Shown piece by piece: positions 1 to 10,691 of a stretch of DNA of 64,000 nt (the first letter of the stretch is position 1; the number at the start of each line of letters is the position of its first letter). The DNA is taken from positions 857,336-921,335 of the forward strand of contig NZ_JAJTUT010000001.1 of assembly GCF_022399565.1 (NCBI RefSeq). The letters are read 5' to 3'. The notes below the pieces were generated by a model. That model saw only the letters and a program-made list of their open reading frames with translations, did not search any database and had not been told where the DNA came from. Made by a program: the position numbers and the translations under genes. The DNA comes from Flavobacterium algicola. GTDB taxonomy: Bacteria > Bacteroidota > Bacteroidia > Flavobacteriales > Flavobacteriaceae.

Positions 1-64
1 AATTATTCGCTGCGCGAATACGACTTCATACTTCTAGAATGACAATCAAACACTATTCTAATAA

Positions 65-1918
<1,854 letters not shown>

Positions 1919-1930
1919 GATAAAATTATT

Positions 1931-2157
1931 GGTTAGGAGTTAAAGGTTAAAAGTATATAAACAAGAAAGAATGTCTAACGTATACAAATGCAAGCAATGA
2001 TTATTTTGGAGCTATCGCTCGACATTATCGTTGTTCCCTATCGATAGTAATTGGTCGGGCTGCAGTCTTTCCACTATTAACACTAGCGCAGGAAAGCACA
2101 CGTCAAACATTTTCAAAAAGTGTAATTATTTTTGCCATTTTTCCTTAACTCCTAACC
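1931..2157. repeat. 227-bp intergenic element with 13-bp inverted ends
   Basis: A perfect 13-bp inverted repeat (GGTTAGGAGTTAA at 1931-1943, its complement at 2145-2157) bounds most of the thiC-tenI gap. The interior holds fragments resembling the REP-like intergenic elements seen elsewhere in the window (GGAGCTATCGCTCG near 2010, CGGGCTGCAGTCTTTCC near 2055). It has no coding capacity. It could be a small non-autonomous insertion or a degenerate REP pair; no clear target-site duplication was seen. Confidence 0.45.
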
Positions 2158-2179
2158 CATAACTGTTAATTAACAAAAA

Positions 2180-2779
2180 ATGATTGTAATTTCTAACCCC
2201 GTAGCAGTAGAAAATGAAATTCGTATTATCCATGATCTATTAGAGCAAGGATTGGAATTATTTCATATCAGAAAACCAGCATTTTCAGCTAAGGAAATGA
2301 CTGATTACGTAACTGCAATCGGATTGGAATACAGCTCACAGTTGGTTTTGCACAGCCATCACCATTTAGCTGCAGCATTAGGAATAAATCGTATTCATCT
2401 AACCGAAAAAGCAAGAGCAGAAATGAATACCAAGGAATTGAACACTTTTATAGAAACAAAAGTCCATTTATCAACTTCAGTACATTCAATTTCGTCGTTT
2501 AATGCTTTAGAGCTTCATTTTGAATATGCTTTTTTGAGTCCTGTTTATCCTAGCATTTCTAAGACAAATTATAAATCGAATACTGATTTATTTCAAGCCA
2601 CGAAAAGCCGAACCAATTACCAAACAAAATTGATAGGTTTAGGTGGTATGGAAGCTGAAAATATTTTGAAAGCACTTACAAATGGTTTTGATGATGTAGC
2701 GCTTTTAGGAAGTATTTGGATAACAGATCAACCTATAAAAAATTTTAAATTATGCAAACATATCGTCCTTTCGTATTAA
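2180..2779 (+). CDS. ThiE/TenI-family protein (thiamine phosphate synthase-like)
   Basis: A 199-aa TIM-barrel protein of the ThiE/TenI superfamily. HIRKP near residue 32 and LSPVYPSISK near residue 119 match the family. It is shorter and more divergent than the second ThiE encoded at 3497, and it lacks that protein's INDD phosphate/Mg segment. It may therefore act as a TenI-type thiazole tautomerase rather than as the coupling enzyme. It lies in the thi operon, 260 bp after thiC, and its end overlaps thiD by 28 bp, which suggests translational coupling. The choice between TenI and ThiE is an inference. Confidence 0.8.
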   Translation: MIVISNPVAVENEIRIIHDLLEQGLELFHIRKPAFSAKEMTDYVTAIGLEYSSQLVLHSHHHLAAALGINRIHLTEKARAEMNTKELNTFIETKVHLSTSVHSISSFNALELHFEYAFLSPVYPSISKTNYKSNTDLFQATKSRTNYQTKLIGLGGMEAENILKALTNGFDDVALLGSIWITDQPIKNFKLCKHIVLSY

Positions 2780-3507
2780 GTATTGCTGGTTTTGATCCAT
2801 CGGCAGGTGCTGGAGTTTTAGCAGATGTAAAAACATTTGAGCAAAATCATGTATATGGTCTTGCTATCCTAACTGCTAATACTATTCAAACCGAAGATAA
2901 ATTTATTTCTCTACAATGGATTGCTATAGAGTCTGTATTAGAATCGATTGAAACTTTATTTACCAGTTATGACATTAAGTCGGTGAAGATTGGTATAATT
3001 CCTTCCTTGGATTATTTAAAAAAAATTATTTTTCGAATTAAAGAAATATCTCCAGAAACAGCAATCATCTGGGATACCATCATAAATTCGACAAGCAATT
3101 TCAACTTTTTTGATGTTAGATCAATAAAAGAGCTATTACCCATATTGAGCAAAATTGATCTAATCACACCCAACTTTAATGAAGTTGTTTTAATTGGAGA
3201 CAAAAAGGACTCTATTAATAAAACGGTAGACAAGTTGACAAAATACTGTTCTGTATTACTGAAAGGGGGACATAATCCTCAGGAAAAGGGTACAGATTAT
3301 TTATATACCAAGGATAGATTTTTTAAAATACCAGCAATAAATAATGAAGTAGCTGCAAAACATGGCTCGGGTTGTGTTTTATCTGCTGCCATTGCCGCTA
3401 ATCTTGCATTAGGATCAAATCTTTTAACTGCTTGTAAATTAAGTAAAATATATGCCGAGAATTTTTTATTATCAAACCCATCACAATTAGGATATCATGA
3501 TATTTAA
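2752..3507 (+). CDS. thiD: Hydroxymethylpyrimidine/phosphomethylpyrimidine kinase ThiD
   Basis: Ribokinase-fold kinase phosphorylating HMP to HMP-P and HMP-PP for thiamine synthesis. The 251-aa protein has the N-terminal GFDPSAGAGVLADVKTF signature, a TPNFNE segment, LLKGGH, and the catalytic anion-hole region KHGSGCVLSAAIA with GSGC. It overlaps the upstream tenI/thiE-like gene by 28 bp and the downstream thiE by 11 bp. That tight packing is typical of the Bacteroidota thi operon. Confidence 0.93.
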   Translation: MQTYRPFVLSIAGFDPSAGAGVLADVKTFEQNHVYGLAILTANTIQTEDKFISLQWIAIESVLESIETLFTSYDIKSVKIGIIPSLDYLKKIIFRIKEISPETAIIWDTIINSTSNFNFFDVRSIKELLPILSKIDLITPNFNEVVLIGDKKDSINKTVDKLTKYCSVLLKGGHNPQEKGTDYLYTKDRFFKIPAINNEVAAKHGSGCVLSAAIAANLALGSNLLTACKLSKIYAENFLLSNPSQLGYHDI

Positions 3508-4141
3508 TCGTCTACAATATATTTCTCAGGGATCAACAGTTGAAAGTCAGCTGTATAATATCCATCAAGCATTAGATCATGGATGTGACTGGATTCAGTT
3601 GCGATTCAAAAATCCTCATGCACCAAATGATCGAATGAAGTTGGCAGAGGCTGTAAAAATGCTATGCGATGAATATTTAACTACATTTATAATCAATGAT
3701 GATCTGCAACTTGTACAACAAGTGGATGCCGACGGAGTGCATCTAGGATTAACTGACATGAATATCAAAGAGGCACGAACCATTTTAGGCCCCACAAAAA
3801 TAATTGGAGGAACGGCAAATACTTTTGAAGACATTCTCGCACACGTTATAAACGGATGCGATTATGTAGGACTAGGCCCTTTTCGCTTTACAAAGACAAA
3901 AGATAATTTGAGTCCCATCTTAGGTCTAGAAGGGTACCAAAAAATCCTTGATCAGTTGCAAGAGCAACAAATTAAAATACCTGTTTATGCTATTGGCGGA
4001 ATTCTGTTGGATGACGTTGAAGCAATTTCTAAAATAGGTGTTCACGGAATCGCAGTTTCGGGATTGATAACCGAAAGCGAATCAAAAATGAAATTAATCA
4101 CACAACTAAACGAAAAATTATATGGATACGTCCTTATTTAA
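3497..4141 (+). CDS. thiE: Thiamine phosphate synthase ThiE
   Basis: Couples HMP-PP with the thiazole phosphate to give thiamine phosphate. The 214-aa protein carries the ThiE landmarks in order: [52 protein letters not shown] and GIAVSGLI. It is the better of the two ThiE-like proteins in this operon. It overlaps thiD by 11 bp and thiG by 20 bp. Confidence 0.93.
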   Translation: MIFNRLQYISQGSTVESQLYNIHQALDHGCDWIQLRFKNPHAPNDRMKLAEAVKMLCDEYLTTFIINDDLQLVQQVDADGVHLGLTDMNIKEARTILGPTKIIGGTANTFEDILAHVINGCDYVGLGPFRFTKTKDNLSPILGLEGYQKILDQLQEQQIKIPVYAIGGILLDDVEAISKIGVHGIAVSGLITESESKMKLITQLNEKLYGYVLI

Positions 4142-4898
4142 AATTGGAGACAAAGAATTAACATCGCGATTGTTTCTTGGTACCGGAAAATTTGGTTCGA
4201 ATAGTCAAATGGAAGAGGCCATATTGGCTTCTGGATCTGAATTAGTAACTGTTGCATTAAAGCGAGTTGATTTGGAAACCGATACCGATGCTATTCTATC
4301 TCATTTAACACATTCTAGAATTAATTTACTTCCCAATACGTCGGGAGCGCGTAATGCAAAAGAGGCTGTATTCGCAGCACAACTTGCACGAGAAGCTTTA
4401 GAGACAAATTGGTTAAAACTAGAAATTCATCCAGACCCAAAATATTTAATGCCCGACGCAATTGAAACATTAAGAGCAACAGAGGAATTGGCAAAGCTTG
4501 GTTTCATCATTTTACCCTACATACACGCAGACCCCGTCTTATGCAAGCGATTGGAAGATGCTGGTACGGCTGCTGTTATGCCATTGGGTTCCCCGATAGG
4601 AAGTAATAAAGGTTTAAAAACTATTGATTTCCTAGAAATTATAATCGAACAATCTAAGGTTCCTGTAATTATAGATGCCGGAATTGGAGCACCGTCAGAC
4701 GCTGCAAAGGCAATGGAGCTAGGCGCTGATGCTGTACTTGTGAACACGGCTATTGCAGTAGCAGGAAATCCGCGTTTGATGGCCGAAGCTTTTAAAGAAG
4801 CTGTCATTGCCGGCAGAAAAGCCTATGAGGCAAAATTAGGACAACAGTTTAAACACGCTGTAGCATCCAGCCCGCTGACTGCCTTTTTGTACGAATAG
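4122..4898 (+). CDS. thiG: Thiazole synthase ThiG
   Basis: Forms the thiazole phosphate ring from DXP, dehydroglycine and ThiS thiocarboxylate. The 258-aa protein has the full ThiG pattern: [10 protein letters not shown] near the start, [64 protein letters not shown] and VLVNTAIA. The Schiff-base lysine lies in the KLEIH segment. It overlaps thiE by 20 bp. ThiS, its sulfur-carrier partner, is not in the window. Confidence 0.96.
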   Translation: MDTSLFKIGDKELTSRLFLGTGKFGSNSQMEEAILASGSELVTVALKRVDLETDTDAILSHLTHSRINLLPNTSGARNAKEAVFAAQLAREALETNWLKLEIHPDPKYLMPDAIETLRATEELAKLGFIILPYIHADPVLCKRLEDAGTAAVMPLGSPIGSNKGLKTIDFLEIIIEQSKVPVIIDAGIGAPSDAAKAMELGADAVLVNTAIAVAGNPRLMAEAFKEAVIAGRKAYEAKLGQQFKHAVASSPLTAFLYE

Positions 4899-4954
4899 CT
4901 CAACGCTATCAGGGCTCTAAACTCTCATAGCATTGCTTAATAAAATAAGAATAA

Positions 4955-6091
4955 ATGGAAAATTTTAAATCTGTTTTCGAACATTATAATTGGGACGAAA
5001 TACAAACTAAAATATATGCTACTACAGCGAAAGAAGTTGAACAAGCACTTGCCAAGACCAGGCGTAACTTAGATGATTTCTTGGTATTGACAGCTCCTGC
5101 AGCACAGCCTTATCTGGAACAAATGGCACAAGAATGTCATGAGCTTACCAAGAAGCGTTTCGGGAAAACCATCCAAATGTATGCTCCATTGTATTTGAGT
5201 AACGAATGCCAAAATATTTGCACCTACTGTGGCTTTAGTTTAGACAATAAAATTAAACGCAAGACCTTACTGGATTCGGAAATTAAACTGGAAGTGGCCG
5301 AACTAAAAAATTTAGGTTTCGATCATGTTTTGCTGGTTGCGGGTGAGGCCAATTACACCGTGAATATCAATTACTTTCTGAATGCAATTGATGTCATTAG
5401 AAAAAATTTTTCGACTATTTCTGTAGAAGTACAACCATTATCGCAGGCAGAATACGAGCAACTGCATTCAGCTGGTGTATATTCAGTTTTGGTGTACCAA
5501 GAAACGTATCATCAAGAAGTTTATAAAAAGTACCATACAAAAGGAAAGAAATCTAATTTTGATTTTAGGCTCGATACTCCAGATAGAATTGGGAAAGCAG
5601 GCATTCATAAAATTGGATTAGGTGTTTTACTTGGACTCGAAGATTGGCGAACCGATAGTTTTTTTAATGCGCTACATTTGGATTATCTACAAAAAACCTA
5701 TTGGCAAACTAAATATTCAGTATCGTTTCCCCGACTGCGACCTGCCGAAGGAACCGTACCACCTAACTTTATTATGGATGACAAGGATTTGACCCAATTA
5801 ATTTGTGCCTATCGATTATGGAACGAAGATTTGGAAATTTCGATTTCAACCCGTGAAAATGAAAAGTTCAGAAACAATATCATTCCGATTGGGACTACGA
5901 GTATGAGCGCAGGTTCAAAAACCAATCCAGGCGGCTATGTAGTTGATCCGCAATCACTAGAACAATTTGAAATTAGTGATGAACGTACGGTTGCTGCAAT
6001 AGCACAAATGATTACAGAAAAAGGGTACGAGCCCGTTTGGAAAGATTGGGACAAAAGCTATAGTAGCAGATTGCTGATTAACGACTTTTGA
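4955..6091 (+). CDS. thiH: 2-iminoacetate synthase ThiH
   Basis: Radical-SAM tyrosine lyase that supplies dehydroglycine to ThiG. The 378-aa protein carries CxxxCxxC (ECQNICTYCGFS) near residue 85. It also has the ThiH motifs HVLLVAGE, SVEVQPLSQAEY, YQETYH and SFPRLRPAEG, and the C-terminal SAGSKTNPGGY. Use of ThiH rather than the glycine oxidase ThiO means thiazole formation draws on tyrosine. It lies 56 bp after thiG in the same operon. Confidence 0.95.
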   Translation: MENFKSVFEHYNWDEIQTKIYATTAKEVEQALAKTRRNLDDFLVLTAPAAQPYLEQMAQECHELTKKRFGKTIQMYAPLYLSNECQNICTYCGFSLDNKIKRKTLLDSEIKLEVAELKNLGFDHVLLVAGEANYTVNINYFLNAIDVIRKNFSTISVEVQPLSQAEYEQLHSAGVYSVLVYQETYHQEVYKKYHTKGKKSNFDFRLDTPDRIGKAGIHKIGLGVLLGLEDWRTDSFFNALHLDYLQKTYWQTKYSVSFPRLRPAEGTVPPNFIMDDKDLTQLICAYRLWNEDLEISISTRENEKFRNNIIPIGTTSMSAGSKTNPGGYVVDPQSLEQFEISDERTVAAIAQMITEKGYEPVWKDWDKSYSSRLLINDF

Positions 6092-6151
6092 TTTAAGATG
6101 AATATCTATATATCTAAAAACACTATTCAAGAATCTAAAATCTAAAATTAA

Positions 6152-6862
6152 ATGAGTGTAATACAAGATTTTTTGAGATACAACAGGCAGGTAATTTTGC
6201 CAGAGATTGGCGACGAAGGACAAGCAAAACTAAAATCAGCTAAAGTTTTAGTAATTGGTGCAGGTGGTCTGGGTTGCCCTATTTTACAATATATCGCTAC
6301 GGCTGGCGTGGGAACAATTGGTATTGTTGATTTTGATAATATCGAAATTCATAATTTACATCGTCAAATTCTTTATACCGAGAATCAAATTGGCTTAGGG
6401 AAGGCAACGACTGCCAAAGCCACTATTGAGCAACTGAATCCCTTAATTACTGTTGTGGCATTTGAAGAAAAACTTACCATAGAAAACGCATCAAAAATTG
6501 TAGATCAATTTGATATTGTTGTGGATGGATCGGATAATTTTGGAACTCGCTATTTGGTCAATGATACTTGCGTAACTCTAGGCAAAACATTGGTATATGG
6601 AAGCATTCTAGGTTTTGAAGGACAGTTAGCCGTATTTAACCATAATGGAAGTAGAAATTTACGTGATTTATTTCCCGAACCGCCAGATGCTAAAGATGTA
6701 CCAAATTGTAGTATGAATGGCGTACTAGGTACTTTACCTGGAATGATTGGAACAATGATGGCACACGAAACATTAAAATTGATTATAGGATTACCTACTT
6801 TGCGAAATGAATTGATTTTATATAAAACTCTGGAGTGGGGATTTGTTAAGCTAAATTTTTAA
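6152..6862 (+). CDS. thiF: ThiF/MoeB-family E1-like adenylyltransferase
   Basis: Activates the C-terminus of the ThiS sulfur carrier by adenylation. The 236-aa protein has the Rossmann ATP-binding motif VLVIGAGGLGCP near residue 31 and DFDNIEIHNLHRQ, which contains the conserved Asp and Arg. It also has VDGSDNFGTRYLVND and the NGVLGTLPGMIG segment. The paired CxxC zinc motifs common in MoeB are not evident, and there is no rhodanese domain. Position at the end of the thi operon points to ThiF rather than MoeB, though it could serve both pathways. The 60-bp gap before it contains a short AATCTAAA direct repeat. Confidence 0.88.
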   Translation: MSVIQDFLRYNRQVILPEIGDEGQAKLKSAKVLVIGAGGLGCPILQYIATAGVGTIGIVDFDNIEIHNLHRQILYTENQIGLGKATTAKATIEQLNPLITVVAFEEKLTIENASKIVDQFDIVVDGSDNFGTRYLVNDTCVTLGKTLVYGSILGFEGQLAVFNHNGSRNLRDLFPEPPDAKDVPNCSMNGVLGTLPGMIGTMMAHETLKLIIGLPTLRNELILYKTLEWGFVKLNF

Positions 6863-6924
6863 TTCTCGTGTCTTAATGAAGCAGGCATTTTTTGTTCGGA
6901 ACATAGATTGGAAAAATTTCAGTT

Positions 6925-8035
6925 CTACTATCCACAACGTTATTTCGCGCTGAAAGCATCTCTAAAAAGGTGCTCTCCTATCGTGAGACGCTTTCAGCGA
7001 GACAAACTAAGTGGTTATGGTATGGAATTGCTAAACAAACTTTAATTGGCTGCTTTTTAAATTAATATTACCTATTCGATTGAAAGTTATAAAAACTTGT
7101 AGCTGTGGACAGATGCGTGACGCTTGCAGTATCCACAACGTTATGTCTCGCTGAAAGCGTCTCAGCAAAGGTGCTCTGCTATCGTGAACGCTTTCAGCGA
7201 GACAAACTAAGTGGTTATGGTGTGATCTTGCTCAACAAACTTTTAATTGGCTGCTTTTTAAATTAATATTACCTATTGGATAGAAAGTTATAAAAACTTG
7301 TTGTTGCGGACAGATGCCACGCTGCAGTTTTCACAACGCTATGTAGCGTTGAAGGCGTCTCAGCAAAGGTGCTCTCCGATCGTGAGACGCTTTCAGCGAG
7401 ACAAACTAGGCGGTTATGGCGTGGAACTGCTAGGCATACTTTTTATTGGCTACTTTCTGAAATAAATTTAAAGATACAACAGCTTGTTGTTACGGGTATG
7501 ATTTGACACTCGTACTATCCGTAACGTTTTGTATCGCTGAAAGCGTCTCTGCAAAGTTGCTCATCTAATGTGAGACGCTTTCAGCGAGACAAACTAAGTG
7601 GTTATGGTACAGACTTGCAAGGAATGCTATTTAATGGCTACTTTCTAGAATAATTCTACTTCCTATTTTAAAGCTACAACAGCTTGTTGTTACGGGTATG
7701 ATTTGAAACTAGTACTAGCCGTAACATTTTGTATCGTTGAAAGCGTCTCAGCAAAGGTGCTCTCCTATTGTGAGACGCTTTCAGCGAGACAAACTAAGTG
7801 GTTATGGTGTGATCTTGCTCAACAAACTTTTAATTGGCTACTTTATAAATCAATATTACCTATTCGATTGAAAGTTACAAAAACTTGTTGTTGCGGACAG
7901 ATGCCTGACGCTTGCAGTATTGACAACGTTATGTATCGCTGAAAGCGTCTCAGCAAAGGTACTCTCCTATCGTGAACGCTTTCAGCGAGACAAACTACAC
8001 GGTTAGGGTATGGACTTGCTAGGAATATTTTTTAT
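6925..8035. repeat. Tandem array of six ~200-bp hairpin-bearing units
   Basis: Six units repeat with the 15-base left arm CGCTGAAAGCGTCTC starting at about 6948, 7149, 7347, 7535, 7735 and 7937 (periods 188-202 bp). The matching right arm GAGACGCTTTCAGCG lies about 22 bases later, followed in most copies by GAGACAAACTAAGTGG and GTTATGG. Units 2 and 6 have a shortened right arm (ACGCTTTCAGCG). Between units is a second, weaker inverted repeat. No plausible gene reads through it. It fills the region between thiF and aat and is not a CRISPR array. Confidence 0.85.
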
Positions 8036-8055
8036 TGTATGCATTCCGGAATTTT

Positions 8056-8195
8056 GCCCCAGATGGAAGTGGAAAGCCCGGACTGAGAAAACCTGTTTTT
8101 CTAGATGTAAAAGAGCGACCGATAGGAAGCTCCTTTTATGGCTTAAGAAAAAAAGGTTTTTGAAGGAGAACTTGAAACGGACAGCTGGATGGGGC
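8056..8195. other. Structured intergenic element with GCCCCA/TGGGGC closing stem
   Basis: The ends GCCCCA (8056-8061) and TGGGGC (8190-8195) are complementary. Inside, a hairpin forms from TAAAAGAGC (about 8108) and AGCTCCTTTTA (about 8128). AAGCC (about 8074) can pair with GGCTT (about 8140), and AGAAAA can pair with TTTTTCT. This looks like a multibranched RNA or a REP-type element, abutting the aat stop codon on the opposite strand. A known flavobacterial structured RNA (for example Flavo-1) is possible but cannot be confirmed by eye. Confidence 0.45.
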
Positions 8196-8196
8196 T

Positions 8197-8838
8197 CTAA
8201 TCCTTATTTTGAAGAATTTTCATAAAATCATCACGGTCAATTTCGCGACACCCTAAACTTTCTAAATGTGAATTGTACACTTGGCAATCTAGGAGTTGGT
8301 AATTGTTGGTTTCTAAATGACGAACGAGGCTAATAAAAGCGACCTTCGATGCATTAGAAACTTTTGAGAACATGCTTTCGCCACAGAAGACATGTCCCAT
8401 ATCGATACCATACAATCCGCCGACCAATTGGTCATTTTGCCATACCTCAACTGATTGCGCTATGCCTAGTTCGTGGAGATTGCAATAGGCATCAATCATG
8501 TCATTGGTTATCCATGTTCCGTTTTGGCCGTCGCGTTTTATTTTTTGGCAATTGGAGATAACACTTTTGAAATCCTTATTAAAAGTTACTTCAAACTCTC
8601 CGCGATTAAGAACGTTACGCATACTTTTGGTAACTCGTAACTCATCTAAAAATAAAACCATTCGCGGATTGGGTGACCACCAGATTATAGGATCCTCATC
8701 CTCAAACCATGGAAATATTCCGCTTTTATATGCTAGTTGCAACCTCTCTGGAGATAAGTCACCACCAACTGCTACAATACCATCTCTATTTGCGGTATTG
8801 ACATTGGGGAATTCTAAAGCTTGTGTTAATTGAATCAT
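8197..8838 (-). CDS. aat: Leucyl/phenylalanyl-tRNA-protein transferase
   Basis: Adds Leu or Phe to N-terminal Lys or Arg of proteins, marking them for ClpS/ClpAP N-degron proteolysis in the cytoplasm. The 213-aa protein is close to family length. It shows GIFPWFEDEDPIIWWSPNPR near residue 41, VEVWQNDQLVGGLYGI and the FCGESMFS motif near residue 153. It lies 19 bp downstream of the glutaminase gene on the same strand, so the two are probably co-transcribed. Its stop codon abuts the structured element at 8056-8195. Confidence 0.95.
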   Translation of the reverse strand: MIQLTQALEFPNVNTANRDGIVAVGGDLSPERLQLAYKSGIFPWFEDEDPIIWWSPNPRMVLFLDELRVTKSMRNVLNRGEFEVTFNKDFKSVISNCQKIKRDGQNGTWITNDMIDAYCNLHELGIAQSVEVWQNDQLVGGLYGIDMGHVFCGESMFSKVSNASKVAFISLVRHLETNNYQLLDCQVYNSHLESLGCREIDRDDFMKILQNKD

Positions 8839-8857
8839 TTACTGCAAAATAAAGATT

Positions 8858-9775
8858 TTAAAAAACAGAATCACTTAGCTCTGTCGTTAAACATTCTAAA
8901 AAAGCCATCCCTCTGTATGAGTTACCTTTTTCATTTAGTTTGGGACTGAACACTACTACAGCGTATTTGTTGGGCAGTATTGCTAATATACCACCACCTA
9001 CACCACTTTTACCCGGTAGCCCTACCCTATAGGCAAACTCACCAGCTTCATCATAAAAACCACAAAGTAGCATAATTGCATTTATTCTCCTATTGCGTCC
9101 TGGTGTCAAAATAACTTCTTTGGAGAAAGGATCTATACCATCATTGGCAAAAAAAAAAAATGCTTTGGATAATTGAGCACAGTTCATACTCAACGAGCAA
9201 ATTTTGAAGTAAAAGTCCATTACCTCATCCATTGTATTGGTAATATTCCCAAATGATTTCATCATATTGATTAAGGCATAATTGCGATAACCTACACTTT
9301 TTTCTGATTCGAAAACTTTTATATCGTAATCAATCGAATCATCTTTGGTAAGACGACGCACAAATTTTATAAAATCATCTTCGGGATTTTTAAAATGTGT
9401 AAATACGATATCTGCAATAACAATTGCACCTGCATTTATCAATGGATTTCTAGGAATTCCTTTTTCTAACTCTAATAAAATCATAGAATTGAAGGCAGCT
9501 CCTGAGGGCTCGACATCGACGCGTTTCCATAATTTTTCACCTTCGACATTATATGCCATGATAAGCAAAAGCACTTTTGAAATACTTTGTACGGAAAACT
9601 GCTGGTGGGCATCACCAATATTAATTTGCCCATGATTTAGAGTAGTTAAACTCACTCCAAATAAATTTTCGTCAACATTTGCTAATTCTGGTATATAGGT
9701 TGCTTTTTGTCCTTTGTCTTCAAAATCTGCAAACTTGTTGTAAATGCCGTTCAGCACGCTATGTATGTTCTCCAT
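8858..9775 (-). CDS. glsA: Glutaminase A
   Basis: Hydrolyses glutamine to glutamate and ammonia. It is a serine-dependent enzyme of the beta-lactamase fold. The SxxK motif is QSISKV near residue 63, NPLINAGAIV is the conserved Asn region, and GLPGKSGVGGGI near the C-terminus is the family glycine loop. The ATG at 9775 is preferred over an in-frame TTG one codon upstream, giving 305 aa. A run of 12 A residues on the + strand (9149-9160) lies within the coding sequence and encodes four Phe. It is the promoter-proximal gene of a glsA-aat pair. Confidence 0.95.
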   Translation of the reverse strand: MENIHSVLNGIYNKFADFEDKGQKATYIPELANVDENLFGVSLTTLNHGQINIGDAHQQFSVQSISKVLLLIMAYNVEGEKLWKRVDVEPSGAAFNSMILLELEKGIPRNPLINAGAIVIADIVFTHFKNPEDDFIKFVRRLTKDDSIDYDIKVFESEKSVGYRNYALINMMKSFGNITNTMDEVMDFYFKICSLSMNCAQLSKAFFFFANDGIDPFSKEVILTPGRNRRINAIMLLCGFYDEAGEFAYRVGLPGKSGVGGGILAILPNKYAVVVFSPKLNEKGNSYRGMAFLECLTTELSDSVF

Positions 9776-9903
9776 CAATTATTTTTTATGCTTTTGGCTC
9801 AACCTGAAAAATAAGCTTTATATTTATAATGCAAGTTTAAGCAGAAAAACACAAACAGTTGCCTTAAATATCTATTTTTGAACGATCATTCAATATCTAT
9901 TAC

Positions 9904-10641
9904 ATGAGGAAGATTTCTAATTTACTTTTTCTTTGTTTGCTCGTTACCCAAATGAACGGTCAAATTATTGATACCTTATCACTTTCGGCTACCAAAAAAT
10001 TATCATACAAAACATTTATTTTACCTGCTGCATTGGCAGTTACAGGCGCTGCCTTACTAAATAGCGAATTGAATAATAGTATTCAAGATAAATCCAACAG
10101 AGTTTTTGTAAGTGATTTTCAGACTCAAATTGATAACATTACTGTGTTTACGCCTATGGCACAAATCTATGCCGGGCGTTTGTTTGGTTACAAACCTAAA
10201 AATAATGTAAAGCATCAAACGGTTTCTATTATCACAGCCAACCTTCTAAGTTTTGTATTTGTTACGGGTTTAAAAAACGCAGTCAAAGCTGATCGCCCTG
10301 ATGGTTCAGACCAGTTGAGCTTTCCATCTGGACATAGTGCAATTGCATTTACAAATGCAGCATTATTATTTCAAGAATATAAAGAATCTAATTTTTGGTA
10401 TGCTAGCAGTGGTTTTCTTTTTGCCACAGCTACTGGCGTGCTGCGTATTGCAAATAAAAAACATTTTGCATCTGATGTATTAACAGGAGCTGGAATTGGT
10501 TTGGCTTCTGGATTTTTAATATCTTATTACAATCCATTGCAAAACATCAAAATCGGAAAAAAGAAAAAAGGAACCGCTTTGCTTTACCCTCAGTTTGGGA
10601 ATCAAATTGGAATTGGAGCTGTTATTCTACCCAACTTTTAA
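9904..10641 (+). CDS. PAP2-superfamily phosphatase
   Basis: Membrane or periplasmic acid phosphatase of the PAP2 type, acting on lipid phosphates or undecaprenyl-PP-like substrates. A signal peptide ends at MNGQ (residue 20). The three catalytic motifs are present: KNAVKADRP (KxxxxxxRP), FPSGHSA (PSGH), and RIANKKHFASDVLTG (Rx5HxxxD). Length is 245 aa. The substrate cannot be read from the sequence. The gene is divergent from glsA and ends at a shared terminator. Confidence 0.88.
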   Translation: MRKISNLLFLCLLVTQMNGQIIDTLSLSATKKLSYKTFILPAALAVTGAALLNSELNNSIQDKSNRVFVSDFQTQIDNITVFTPMAQIYAGRLFGYKPKNNVKHQTVSIITANLLSFVFVTGLKNAVKADRPDGSDQLSFPSGHSAIAFTNAALLFQEYKESNFWYASSGFLFATATGVLRIANKKHFASDVLTGAGIGLASGFLISYYNPLQNIKIGKKKKGTALLYPQFGNQIGIGAVILPNF

Positions 10642-10648
10642 GCAAAAA

Positions 10649-10673
10649 AAAGCCCTACAATTTGCAGGGCTTT
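10649..10673. terminator. Bidirectional intrinsic terminator
   Basis: AAAGCCCT and AGGGCTTT form an 8-bp stem around a 9-base loop, with A- and T-rich flanks, between the convergent PAP2 and fasciclin genes. Confidence 0.85.
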
Positions 10674-10691
10674 CATTTCAAATAAAAACAA

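Noticed and set aside
6925-8035. CRISPR-like array
   Set aside because: Units are about 200 bp with related sequence throughout. There is no short repeat with unique spacers and no cas gene.
7703-8225. Two + strand reading frames (79 and 71 codons) within the repeat region
   Set aside because: They run through the repeated hairpin units and the structured element, with no conserved start context and no plausible protein.
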